DNA from: Clostridiales bacterium UBA1206
Lineage (GTDB): Bacteria > Bacillota > Clostridia > Oscillospirales > CAG-382
Length of the DNA stretch: 19,012 nt
Reading direction: 5' to 3'
Assembly: GCA_002310055.1 (NCBI GenBank)
Contig: DBXS01000014.1
Coordinates: 26,583 to 45,594 of the forward strand
In this document: positions 12,958 through 19,012 of the stretch, in pieces
Layout: every line of letters starts with the position of its first letter
How positions within the stretch are numbered: the first letter of the stretch is position 1
The notes under the pieces: generated by a model
Databases searched by the model: none
Told to the model about the DNA's origin: nothing
Seen by the model: only the letters and a program-made list of their open reading frames with translations
Program-made: the position numbers and the translations under genes

Positions 12958-14349
12958 TCAGGTAAGGTCCGCAAAACCGGAAGAAACGCTGAATGCGGGG
13001 CTTTCCGCAAAACGGCAGTTTTCAAAAATGCACTTCTCGCGTTCGTCGGGGCGGCGCAGACGCAGGGACAAATCTTTGATTTTTAAACCGTCTACGTTAC
13101 GGCAATCCAAAAACACGGCGCGCGACCAATCGGGGTAATAGTTGTTCACTCTCCCCTGTACCGGTTCATAGCGCGCGTCCGGCACGGTCGGCCATTCGGC
13201 GGGGATATCGGACTTTTTCACGCCCCCGAGCGCAAGATATGAGATATTTGAAAATTCTATATCTTCCAAAGGCGAAGCCGGCGGCGCGTCGCAGCGGATC
13301 CCGCCGGAGCACGGGTCGCCCTGAACGCATTTGATATGCTGATAGGTGTAAAAATGCGACTGGGTCATTTCGGGCGTGTCGGCTATTTCGATATGCGAAG
13401 CGCGGACGTGCGCGACTTTCCCGAACGGCGGTATTTCGTTGATTCCTTTGGTGACCACGGCGTTGTTGCACAGATAATAAAACGGCCGCCTGACGTTGAG
13501 CATAAAGAGATTTTCGAACCGCAGTTTTTCAATAGTCCCGCCCTCGGTGCTTTCGATCTTTATACCCTCGCGCCACACGTTTTCGAACGCGCAGTTTTCG
13601 ATAAGGACGTTACGTATATCTCCCGCGGAATTCATTCCGATCCGCACGCCGTCCGTCCACGAGGAAAACCGGCAGCGGCGGACGACGACGTCTTCCATAG
13701 GAGAATCCGGGTCGTGGCATGTGAGGCATATGCAGTCGTCGCTCTGGAGAAAAGCGCAGTCTTCGATAAGCACGTTCCTGCAGCCGTCGAAATCGAGTCC
13801 GTCGCCGTTGAGGTTGACCAGCGCGCGGAAATTAAGTCGCCTTGCCGTTACGTTTTCGCATTCCAGAAAAGACGAAGTCCAGGAGGCGGGGTCGAAAAGG
13901 CGCAGGTCTTCTATGACGATGTCGCGGCATCTGCGCAGGCGCAGCAGCATCGGGCGCGGTACGGTCCAGTCGTCTTCGTCGTGGAAGGCGCGGGCGTTGC
14001 CGTTGATCTCGCCGCCGCCGAAAAGGCGTATGTCTTCGGCGTCTTCGGCGTAGATGAAGCAGGTGTTCATCCATTCTTCGTTAAGATACCGGTGGGGCCC
14101 GGTGGTATCAGGGTAAAAAGAGCTGTCTCCGTTCCCGAGCAGCCGGGCTCCGGACGGGATGCACAGGCTCGTATGGCTGCGCAGATACAGCGTGCCGCAA
14201 ATATAGCTTCCCTCTTCCAAAGCGAGGCAGACGCGTTCTTCGGCCGCGCGGTCGATCGCGCGCTGCAGCAGCGGCGTCACGTCTTTTCCGGTCTGCGGGA
14301 GGACTCCGTAAGCGGAAGCGGCGACCGTGCGGATATTATCGTTTTTCAT
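12958..14349 (-). CDS. GH28-like right-handed beta-helix protein
   Basis: A 463-residue protein of the polygalacturonase (glycoside hydrolase 28) type. The N-terminal AYGVLPQTGKDVTPLLQRAID is the usual GH28 entry, followed by beta-helix rungs such as CRDIVIEDLRLFDPASWTS. Canonical motifs are altered: NTD is NGD (181-183, in NGDGLDF), the Asp pair is kept (D204-D205 in SDDCICL), the GHG region reads TDGVRIG (232-238) and lacks the histidine, and RIK appears as GIKIE with K264. There is no signal peptide, so it acts in the cytoplasm, probably on imported oligosaccharides rather than polymeric pectin. It is the last gene of the operon, 26 bases after the esterase. The fold is secure; activity and substrate are not. 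Confidence 0.8.
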   Translation of the reverse strand: MKNDNIRTVAASAYGVLPQTGKDVTPLLQRAIDRAAEERVCLALEEGSYICGTLYLRSHTSLCIPSGARLLGNGDSSFYPDTTGPHRYLNEEWMNTCFIYAEDAEDIRLFGGGEINGNARAFHDEDDWTVPRPMLLRLRRCRDIVIEDLRLFDPASWTSSFLECENVTARRLNFRALVNLNGDGLDFDGCRNVLIEDCAFLQSDDCICLTCHDPDSPMEDVVVRRCRFSSWTDGVRIGMNSAGDIRNVLIENCAFENVWREGIKIESTEGGTIEKLRFENLFMLNVRRPFYYLCNNAVVTKGINEIPPFGKVAHVRASHIEIADTPEMTQSHFYTYQHIKCVQGDPCSGGIRCDAPPASPLEDIEFSNISYLALGGVKKSDIPAEWPTVPDARYEPVQGRVNNYYPDWSRAVFLDCRNVDGLKIKDLSLRLRRPDEREKCIFENCRFAESPAFSVSSGFADLT

Positions 14350-14375
14350 ACTTTTCGCCTTTCTTTTTCGTCTTT

Positions 14376-15377
14376 TCAGCGGATAAGAGAATCGGCTATG
14401 CGCAGCGCGAGCGCGGTCTTTGTGGGCGGGTGTATGCAGTCGGTCTCGCAGATATCGCGTGAGACTACCAGACGTGCGTCAGCGTCGCGCAAGCAGTAAA
14501 GCTCCTGCGCGCGCTGGATGCCGCGCCATCCGGCTCCGTTGACCGCTATGCGGTCGTCGCAATCGGCTATCTGCACCAGAGCGACGCGAAGCGTTTTGTC
14601 GCGGAACGAACGGCGCATCGTGTCAAATAGGCTTTTGAGTTCGGATGCGTAGATCGCGGCTTCTTCGGGCGATGCGTCGCTTTCGCCCTGATACCACACG
14701 ACGCCCGAAAACGAAAACGGAAACAGCGCGCTTAGCATCGAGTCGTATATCACGGAATTGCGGTTCCAGTACGCGAATTCGGGGATAAAATGGTCGCAAT
14801 AAAGTTCTTCGTCGGGCAGGCGGAAACGGGTGGAATCTTCCGGCGCAAGCCAGCTTTCTATGCAGGAAGCGCCCTGAAAACACGAAACGAAACCCACGCA
14901 GCCGCCCTTCTCTTTGCGCACTGCGCGGGCAACGAGATACCCGAGCGCGGACCATTTGCCAACGATCGCGGAATGCGCTTTCCGCCAGCCGTCGGACATT
15001 TTCACGGGGTCGTTTGCGTCCCACGGCCGCGCGACGAAAAAGCTGCGTATCATTTCGTCCGAAACGTACTCGCTTTCCTGCGTGTTGGATTCTTCCAGCC
15101 GGAATTCGGCGTTGGACTGCCCCGCGACGAGATATACAAGACCCACGTAAATATTGTTAAGCGTGACGGTTTCAGCCCCGTCCGTGACGGTGAGCGCAAA
15201 CGGTCCGCCCGCTTCGCGCGCGGGAAAACGCACGAGCCATTTGCCGTCTTTGCATTCGGCGCTGACCGTGTCGCCGCGGAAAGAAACGCGTATATTCCCT
15301 TCGCCGCTGCCGAATACGTAAACCGGTTTGTTTTCGGCGAATACGGCGTTATCGGTAAAAACGGGTGCTAATTTCAT
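14376..15377 (-). CDS. Sialate O-acetylesterase-like carbohydrate esterase (SASA domain)
   Basis: A 333-residue SGNH-type esterase of the SASA family. The nucleophile block is VAGQSNAEF (GQSN at 86-89, Ser88). The middle block is VWYQGESDA (QGES 230-233), and the catalytic Asp-His pair is DCIHPP (D313, H316). An N-terminal beta-sandwich of about 80 residues precedes the catalytic part, as in many members. These enzymes remove acetyl groups from sugars such as 9-O-acetyl sialic acid or acetylated plant polysaccharides. There is no signal peptide, so it is cytoplasmic. GGAGG precedes the ATG. It sits between an SDR and a GH28-like gene with small gaps, which suggests deacetylation of an imported acetylated oligosaccharide. 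A pectin-derived substrate is an inference from the GH28 neighbour. Confidence 0.85.
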   Translation of the reverse strand: MKLAPVFTDNAVFAENKPVYVFGSGEGNIRVSFRGDTVSAECKDGKWLVRFPAREAGGPFALTVTDGAETVTLNNIYVGLVYLVAGQSNAEFRLEESNTQESEYVSDEMIRSFFVARPWDANDPVKMSDGWRKAHSAIVGKWSALGYLVARAVRKEKGGCVGFVSCFQGASCIESWLAPEDSTRFRLPDEELYCDHFIPEFAYWNRNSVIYDSMLSALFPFSFSGVVWYQGESDASPEEAAIYASELKSLFDTMRRSFRDKTLRVALVQIADCDDRIAVNGAGWRGIQRAQELYCLRDADARLVVSRDICETDCIHPPTKTALALRIADSLIR

Positions 15378-15392
15378 AATTCTTTCCTCCGT

Positions 15393-16061
15393 TCATTCGT
15401 CCTGCGGCCACACAAAAGTGGGGTTCAGGTCGTGTTCGCCGTTATCTATGAGCAGGTTCTGCCCGGACATCGAGCGATTGACGACGGTGAGGAACACCGC
15501 CCAGTCGGCGACTTCATCGGGCGTCATCCATTTTTTGAGCGGCGTGACCGCCATAACGCGGTCCCAGAGAGTTTTATCGTTCATGACCGGGTCGTTGAGC
15601 GGCGTGAGCACGCCGCCAAGGGAAATGGCGTTGCAGGTCACTCCGCGCGGCGCCAGCCGTATGGCGACGTTTTTCATATACCCCACCACGCCCGCTTTGG
15701 AAGCCGCATAAAGCGGAAACTCCTGCCCCGACACCGCAGACGAAGACGCGTTGAACAGCACCGACCTGAGCGCGGGATTGGACGCTATGTATTTTTCGGT
15801 GACGTTTATAGTCCCCGTAAGGTTGTTTTTTATATCGTCATTTCCGTTCTGCGCGCCCGCGTTGTTGAAGAGGATATCGGCGTCCGTGATATCGGGAAGC
15901 GATCCTAAGTCGGTGATATCCGCGATATAATGCGTATATTCCGGGTGGGAGACGGCTGCGGGCAGGATATCTATGCCGCAGACCGTATGCCCCAGCGAAA
16001 GAAAGCGTTCGGCGACGGCGGCGCCTATACCGCCGGAAGCGCCGGTGATTATTATCTTCAT
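15393..16061 (-). CDS. SDR-family oxidoreductase
   Basis: A 222-residue short-chain dehydrogenase with TGASGGIG at 6-13, an acidic AD at 47-48, NNAGA at 66-70, the serine region NASSSAVSG at 104-112, and catalytic Y118/K122. It is shorter than most classical SDRs (about 250 residues) because the C-terminal part is compact. The ATG overlaps the stop of the transporter gene by four bases (ATGA) and has GGGAGG upstream, so translation is coupled. It is not a close paralog of the SDR in the sugar-acid operon: the motifs agree, but the rest differs. The substrate is unknown; a sugar or sugar acid fits the neighbours. Confidence 0.85.
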   Translation of the reverse strand: MKIIITGASGGIGAAVAERFLSLGHTVCGIDILPAAVSHPEYTHYIADITDLGSLPDITDADILFNNAGAQNGNDDIKNNLTGTINVTEKYIASNPALRSVLFNASSSAVSGQEFPLYAASKAGVVGYMKNVAIRLAPRGVTCNAISLGGVLTPLNDPVMNDKTLWDRVMAVTPLKKWMTPDEVADWAVFLTVVNRSMSGQNLLIDNGEHDLNPTFVWPQDE

Positions 16062-16792
16062 AAGTCAGCCTCCCTTACGTGTTTAAGGTATTCTTCGCCA
16101 ACGCCGTCTTTTTTCCAGCTTTTGAGCACCGCGTAGCCGATAGGCGAAAAGAAGATCTCCATAAGCAGTTCGAGCGATGCGCCGATAAGAGAGCAGGTCA
16201 CGCACTGGAGCACGGTCCAAGAAAAGCCGTCCCAGAAGATGGGCGCGAAAACCGTGAAGGTGAGCAGTGCGAAAATGAGGTTATCTATGAACTGCCCTAC
16301 AAAAGTGGAAACATAAGTGCGCGAGACATACGCGAGCTTGCCGTCCGGGTCTTTGACGAACAGCCTGCCTATTCCCCAGTTGAGGAAATTGTTGACGATA
16401 GCCGAACACAGAAACGCGACCGTGCTGGAAAACAGGATGAACCACGTTCCGCCGATGATGGTGTTGAACGCCGTATAGTCGGTCTCGGTGGGGATGATGC
16501 TTGCGACGAAATAGATGAAGCACACGAGCAGATTGACGCAGATGGCGAACACCGATATCTTGGTGGCGGCTTTTGGTCCGTACGCCTTGGTTATGATATC
16601 CATGCACAAAAAAGACAGCCATGATACCAGTATGCCGCCGTCGATCGCCAGCGCGCCCGACTGATAGATTGTCTTGTTGGCGAGCAGGTTCATGGTGACG
16701 ACGGAAATGGTAAACAAAGCCGTTATTACCGCAGGGATACTGCGGAAGAGCAGTTTGGTATCCGCCCATCCGCGTTTGATTCTGTTTTTCAT
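16058..16792 (-). CDS. VUT/YhhQ-family transporter (queuosine-precursor type)
   Basis: A 244-residue membrane protein with about six hydrophobic segments. The family signatures MNLLANK (34-40) and SFLCMDIITKAYGPKAA (60-76) match COG1738, whose characterised members (YhhQ) import queuosine precursors. The start at 16792 is preferred over a longer frame because AAGGAG lies just upstream and the promoter would otherwise fall inside the coding region. It is the first gene of an operon with an SDR, an acetylesterase and a GH28-like protein. That is an unexpected setting for queuosine salvage, so the transported substrate may be different. The leader can form alternative hairpins (16824-16857). Confidence 0.75.
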   Translation of the reverse strand: MKNRIKRGWADTKLLFRSIPAVITALFTISVVTMNLLANKTIYQSGALAIDGGILVSWLSFLCMDIITKAYGPKAATKISVFAICVNLLVCFIYFVASIIPTETDYTAFNTIIGGTWFILFSSTVAFLCSAIVNNFLNWGIGRLFVKDPDGKLAYVSRTYVSTFVGQFIDNLIFALLTFTVFAPIFWDGFSWTVLQCVTCSLIGASLELLMEIFFSPIGYAVLKSWKKDGVGEEYLKHVREADL

Positions 16793-16823
16793 TTTGTTTT
16801 TCTCCTTGGTTTTGATTTGTAAA

Positions 16824-16857
16824 GCGGAGGATTTAGAGGCCGAACTCCGCCGTTCGG
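16824..16857 (-). promoter_or_regulatory. Leader with two mutually exclusive hairpins
   Basis: In the minus-strand leader, CCGAAC (16857-16852) can pair with GTTCGG (16845-16840). Alternatively GCGGAG (16850-16845) can pair with CTCCGC (16829-16824). The two share bases and cannot coexist. CCTCC (16830-16826) is complementary in part to the ribosome binding site AAGGAG (16807-16802), so the second hairpin would hide an anti-Shine-Dalgarno element. The layout is like a small translational switch. It does not match the preQ1-I consensus in loop length or conserved bases. Confidence 0.45.
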
Positions 16858-16875
16858 GATATTCCGTTCGCCCGT

Positions 16876-16904
16876 ATTGTAGCACAGACGCGCGGAATAG
16901 TCAA
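16876..16904 (-). promoter_or_regulatory. Sigma-A promoter of the transporter/glycan operon
   Basis: On the minus strand TTGACT (16904-16899) and TACAAT (16881-16876) each differ from consensus at one base and are 17 bp apart. The expected start is near 16869, leaving a leader of about 77 nt. Confidence 0.85.
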
Positions 16905-16940
16905 TAGCAAAGAAACGGCGTTTTTACTTTCCTTTCTTTA

Positions 16941-16975
16941 AAAAAGAAAAAAGCCGGGCGGGTGCCGCGCCGGCT
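16941..16975 (-). terminator. Terminator of the DUF4434 operon
   Basis: On the minus strand AGCCGG (16975-16970) pairs with CCGGCT (16957-16952), with an inner GCGG/CCGC helix and one bulged C, followed directly by TTTTTTCTTTTT. It lies 20 bases after the stop of the second DUF4434 gene. Confidence 0.85.
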
Positions 16976-16994
16976 GTTTTGATATTTGACGTAT

Positions 16995-17903
16995 CTATCT
17001 CTTTGCGCCGTAATATTCCCTGTACAACCGGTTGAGGTTACGGGCGGAAAGGTATATCGACTGCGGACTTAAAAAATGCGAAAACTCAAAAGTGATAAGC
17101 TTTTCGACAATGCCTTCTACCGCCTTTATCCTGCGCTTGAGCTGATCGAAAGGGATCGGATAGTACAGCCGCCGCACGTCGCGTTCGAACGTTTCCACGT
17201 TGGACCACAGCGCGATACCGTGTTTATCGCATACGGTCTTGACCGCGGAAACGTAGGCGGCAAGCTCGTCCAGCGGAGCGGTGCCGTCCTGGAAAGCGCA
17301 GAAATCTATATCTTTGCCGCATTTTTCCCAAATATAGTCCCACTCTTCGGCGGTGCGTTCGGGAGTGAAAGGTTCGGCGGAAGTGACGGCAGAGCGGAAG
17401 AACGGGCTCACGAGCACTTTCTTTTCCGGAGTGGAATCTTTATACAGCGCCGCCAGGCCGCCCATAGTATCTTTGAGGTTGAGTATCCTGTCGTAGCCTT
17501 CGTGCGGGACGTACCATCCCTTGAACGACGGGATATCGCCGTAGCGCGCGACGAATTCCTTAATGAACTTTTTGTTCTGAGCGATCTCGTTTTTCCAGTC
17601 GCCGTTGTTCCATGTGAGATTGCTTATATATCCGCCGACGAAGACGGTCATATCGCGCTTTGCCGCCTCTTTGAGTATGAATCCGGCGAAATCGTCGTCT
17701 TCGTCTCTGAGCGTGGGGAATATCTTTGAAGGGTAAATGCATTTGTCGTAGAACACCGCGCGGGCGAATATGAGCGTGTCGATACCGACTTCCGCCATAT
17801 TGTCGAGGTCTTTCGCCCATTCTTCGTACGTCCAGTTGGAACAGGGGATGTCGTAAGTGACGTCGTCGATAAACGTGCCGGTTATGGGATAATTCGTTTT
17901 CAT
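16995..17903 (-). CDS. DUF4434 protein, downstream copy
   Basis: A 302-residue protein with the DUF4434 pattern. PITGTFIDDVTYDIP opens the chain, NMAEVGIDTLIF follows, then GGYISNLTW, FKGWYVPHEGYDR, WSNVETFERD and FEFSHFLSPQ at intervals fitting a TIM barrel. E135 (PHEGY) and E237 (NVETFE) are at the ends of probable strands and are candidate catalytic acids by analogy with glycoside hydrolases; this is an inference. No signal peptide is present. It follows its paralog by 24 bases and ends at a terminator. The two share roughly three quarters of their residues by eye, with one extra residue here near position 149. DUF4434 has no established function that I know of. Confidence 0.75.
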   Translation of the reverse strand: MKTNYPITGTFIDDVTYDIPCSNWTYEEWAKDLDNMAEVGIDTLIFARAVFYDKCIYPSKIFPTLRDEDDDFAGFILKEAAKRDMTVFVGGYISNLTWNNGDWKNEIAQNKKFIKEFVARYGDIPSFKGWYVPHEGYDRILNLKDTMGGLAALYKDSTPEKKVLVSPFFRSAVTSAEPFTPERTAEEWDYIWEKCGKDIDFCAFQDGTAPLDELAAYVSAVKTVCDKHGIALWSNVETFERDVRRLYYPIPFDQLKRRIKAVEGIVEKLITFEFSHFLSPQSIYLSARNLNRLYREYYGAKR

Positions 17904-17927
17904 AAGTGTTGTCTTCCGCCTTTCGGT

Positions 17928-18839
17928 TTATTTGTTTTTGCCGCCGTAGTAACGTTTGTAAAGGTTGTGCAGGTTCCGCGCGGAGATATACATAGACTGC
18001 GGGCTCAGAAAATGCGAAAACTCAAAGGTGATGCGCTTGGCGACAAGACCTTCGACTTCTTTTATCTTGCGCTTGAGCAGGTCGAACGCGATGGGATAAT
18101 ACAAATCCCGCACGTCGCGTTCGAACGTTTCCACGTTGGACCACAGTTCTATGCCGTATTTTTCGCACACCGTTTTGACCGCCCTGAAATACGAAGCCAT
18201 ATCCCCAAGCGGCGCGGTGCCGTCCTGGAACGCGCAGTAATCTATAAATGCGCCGTGTTTTTCAAAAATATAGTCCCATTCCTCGGCAGTGCGTTCGGGA
18301 GTGAACGGTTCCGTCGACGTGACGGGGGACCTGAAAAACGGGCTGACGAGCACCGGTTTTCCGGGGCAAAGATCTTTGTAGAGTTCGGCGAGCCCCATAA
18401 GCTCTTTGAGGTTGAGTATCCGGTCGTAGCCTTCGTGCGGGATATACCAGCCCTTGAACGACGGTATATCGCCGTAGCGCGTGACGCATTCTTTAACGAA
18501 CTTTTCGTTTTGCGTAAATTCGGTGCGCCAGTCGCCGCCGTTCCACGTGAGGTTGCTTATATAACCGCCCATAAAGACGTCCATTCCCCTCTTTGCCGCT
18601 TCGCGGAATATGAATCCGGCGAAATCGTCGTCTTCGTCTTTGAGCGTGGGAAATATCTTTGAAGGATAGACGCACTTGTCTTCGAACGCGCCGCGGATGA
18701 AGATGAGCGTGTCTATGCCGAGTTCCGCCATATTGTCGAGCTCCGCAGCCCACTGTCCGTTCGTCCAGTTCGCTTCCGGGATGCCGTAGGTTATTTCGTC
18801 TATAAACGTGCCGGTTATGGGGAATCTGCTTTTCGTCAT
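17928..18839 (-). CDS. DUF4434 protein, upstream copy
   Basis: A 303-residue paralog of the following gene with the same blocks (PITGTFIDEITYGIP, GIDTLIFIRG, GWYIPHEGYDR, WSNVETFERDV, FEFSHFLSPQSMYISARNL). I start it at the ATG at 18839, which aligns with the paralog's N-terminus. A longer frame to 18902 would add a run of Arg and Lys codons that looks like untranslated leader. Both genes have an unusual GAAAGGCGG-type ribosome binding site, so the duplication included the leader. Cytoplasmic, function unknown. It is the first gene of a two-gene operon behind a strong promoter. The conserved Glu pair equivalent to E135/E237 of the copy is retained, so both are probably active if the family is enzymatic. 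Confidence 0.75.
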   Translation of the reverse strand: MTKSRFPITGTFIDEITYGIPEANWTNGQWAAELDNMAELGIDTLIFIRGAFEDKCVYPSKIFPTLKDEDDDFAGFIFREAAKRGMDVFMGGYISNLTWNGGDWRTEFTQNEKFVKECVTRYGDIPSFKGWYIPHEGYDRILNLKELMGLAELYKDLCPGKPVLVSPFFRSPVTSTEPFTPERTAEEWDYIFEKHGAFIDYCAFQDGTAPLGDMASYFRAVKTVCEKYGIELWSNVETFERDVRDLYYPIAFDLLKRKIKEVEGLVAKRITFEFSHFLSPQSMYISARNLHNLYKRYYGGKNK

Positions 18840-18923
18840 TCTTCTGCGCCGCCTTTCGCCCGAAGGATCGTTTTTGATACGCTTTTTCTTCGCCCGAAAC
18901 AAAAATCATTATTCTATGAGTTC

Positions 18924-18952
18924 ATTATACCATACGATGCCCGTTTTGTGAA
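18924..18952 (-). promoter_or_regulatory. Strong sigma-A promoter of the DUF4434 operon
   Basis: On the minus strand TTCACA (18952-18947, one change) and TATAAT (18929-18924, perfect) are separated by 17 bp. The expected start is near 18917, about 78 nt before the ATG at 18839. Confidence 0.85.
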
Positions 18953-18970
18953 GATTGTTTTTGCAAAAAT

Positions 18971-18995
18971 AATCAAAAACGGCGCAAAAACGCCG
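18971..18995 (-). terminator. Terminator of a gene beyond the right edge
   Basis: On the minus strand CGGCG pairs with CGCCG around a TTTTTG loop and is followed by TTTTTGATTATTTTT. It precedes the DUF4434 promoter, so it ends a minus-strand gene lying to the right of the window. The stem is short, but the U-run is good. Confidence 0.65.
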
Positions 18996-19012
18996 AGTGT
19001 TCTTAAGGACAC

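Noticed and set aside
16802..16857. Canonical preQ1-I riboswitch
   Set aside because: The loop is too long, the spacing to the ribosome binding site is larger, and the conserved loop and A-rich tail bases do not match.
1..19012. CRISPR array, tRNA or rRNA genes
   Set aside because: No regularly spaced repeats, no clover-leaf sequences with conserved T-loop bases and no rRNA segments were seen.

Overview
The window looks like chromosomal DNA from a Gram-positive, low-redundancy Bacillota genome, most likely class Clostridia and probably a gut lineage. Reasons: S/E/P-rich linkers behind lipoprotein signals, a YerC/TrpR-related regulator, a YczE/YitT-type membrane protein, MRKLTVIR-type membrane proteins and a DUF11 protein of a type I associate with Clostridia, strong AAGGAG-type ribosome binding sites, and several near-consensus sigma-A promoters with exact 17-bp spacers. 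TAA and TGA both end intact genes, so the standard bacterial code applies. This placement is inference; no rRNA or tRNA gene is present. Most of the window is GC-rich (by eye well above 50 %), but about 11.13-11.98 kb is clearly AT-richer. 

Layout, left to right. (1) 1-1973, plus: the end of a TPR-like protein gene overlapping a secreted protein of unknown function, closed by a symmetric terminator. (2) 2058-2774, minus: a multi-pass membrane protein from a consensus promoter. (3) 3035-8751, plus: a sugar-acid operon with a metallo-beta-lactamase-fold hydrolase, a galactonate-dehydratase-like enolase-superfamily enzyme, an SDR oxidoreductase, a KDPG-type aldolase, a KDG-type kinase, a YerC-like regulator and a lipoprotein. 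Together they fit an Entner-Doudoroff-like route: sugar or sugar acid, then 2-keto-3-deoxy acid, phosphorylation, and aldol cleavage to pyruvate and a triose phosphate. The aldolase gene carries one in-frame TAA, exactly where E. coli Eda has Tyr169, while the downstream third of the reading frame is intact. (4) 8809-10996, minus: two paralogous single-pass membrane proteins. (5) 11028-12894: an accessory stretch. Two 35-bp identical promoter-plus-hairpin leaders (11091 and 11985) flank an AT-rich block. The block carries a minus-strand promoter, a roughly 210-nt strongly foldable candidate RNA ending in an intrinsic terminator, and a small lipoprotein gene. The second leader copy drives a DUF11 protein. 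(6) 12958-16792, minus: a four-gene operon of a VUT/YhhQ-type transporter, an SDR, a sialate-O-acetylesterase-like esterase and a GH28-like beta-helix protein, with a short leader that can form two exclusive hairpins. (7) 16995-18839, minus: tandem DUF4434 paralogs with their own promoter and terminator. A further minus-strand terminator at the right edge closes a gene outside the window. 

The strongest candidates for something undescribed are the folded RNA/lipoprotein module at 11.15-11.91 kb and the duplicated portable leader that brackets it. The aldolase nonsense codon and the switch-like leader of the transporter operon come next. All secondary structures and promoters were found by reading the sequence by eye and have not been computed.
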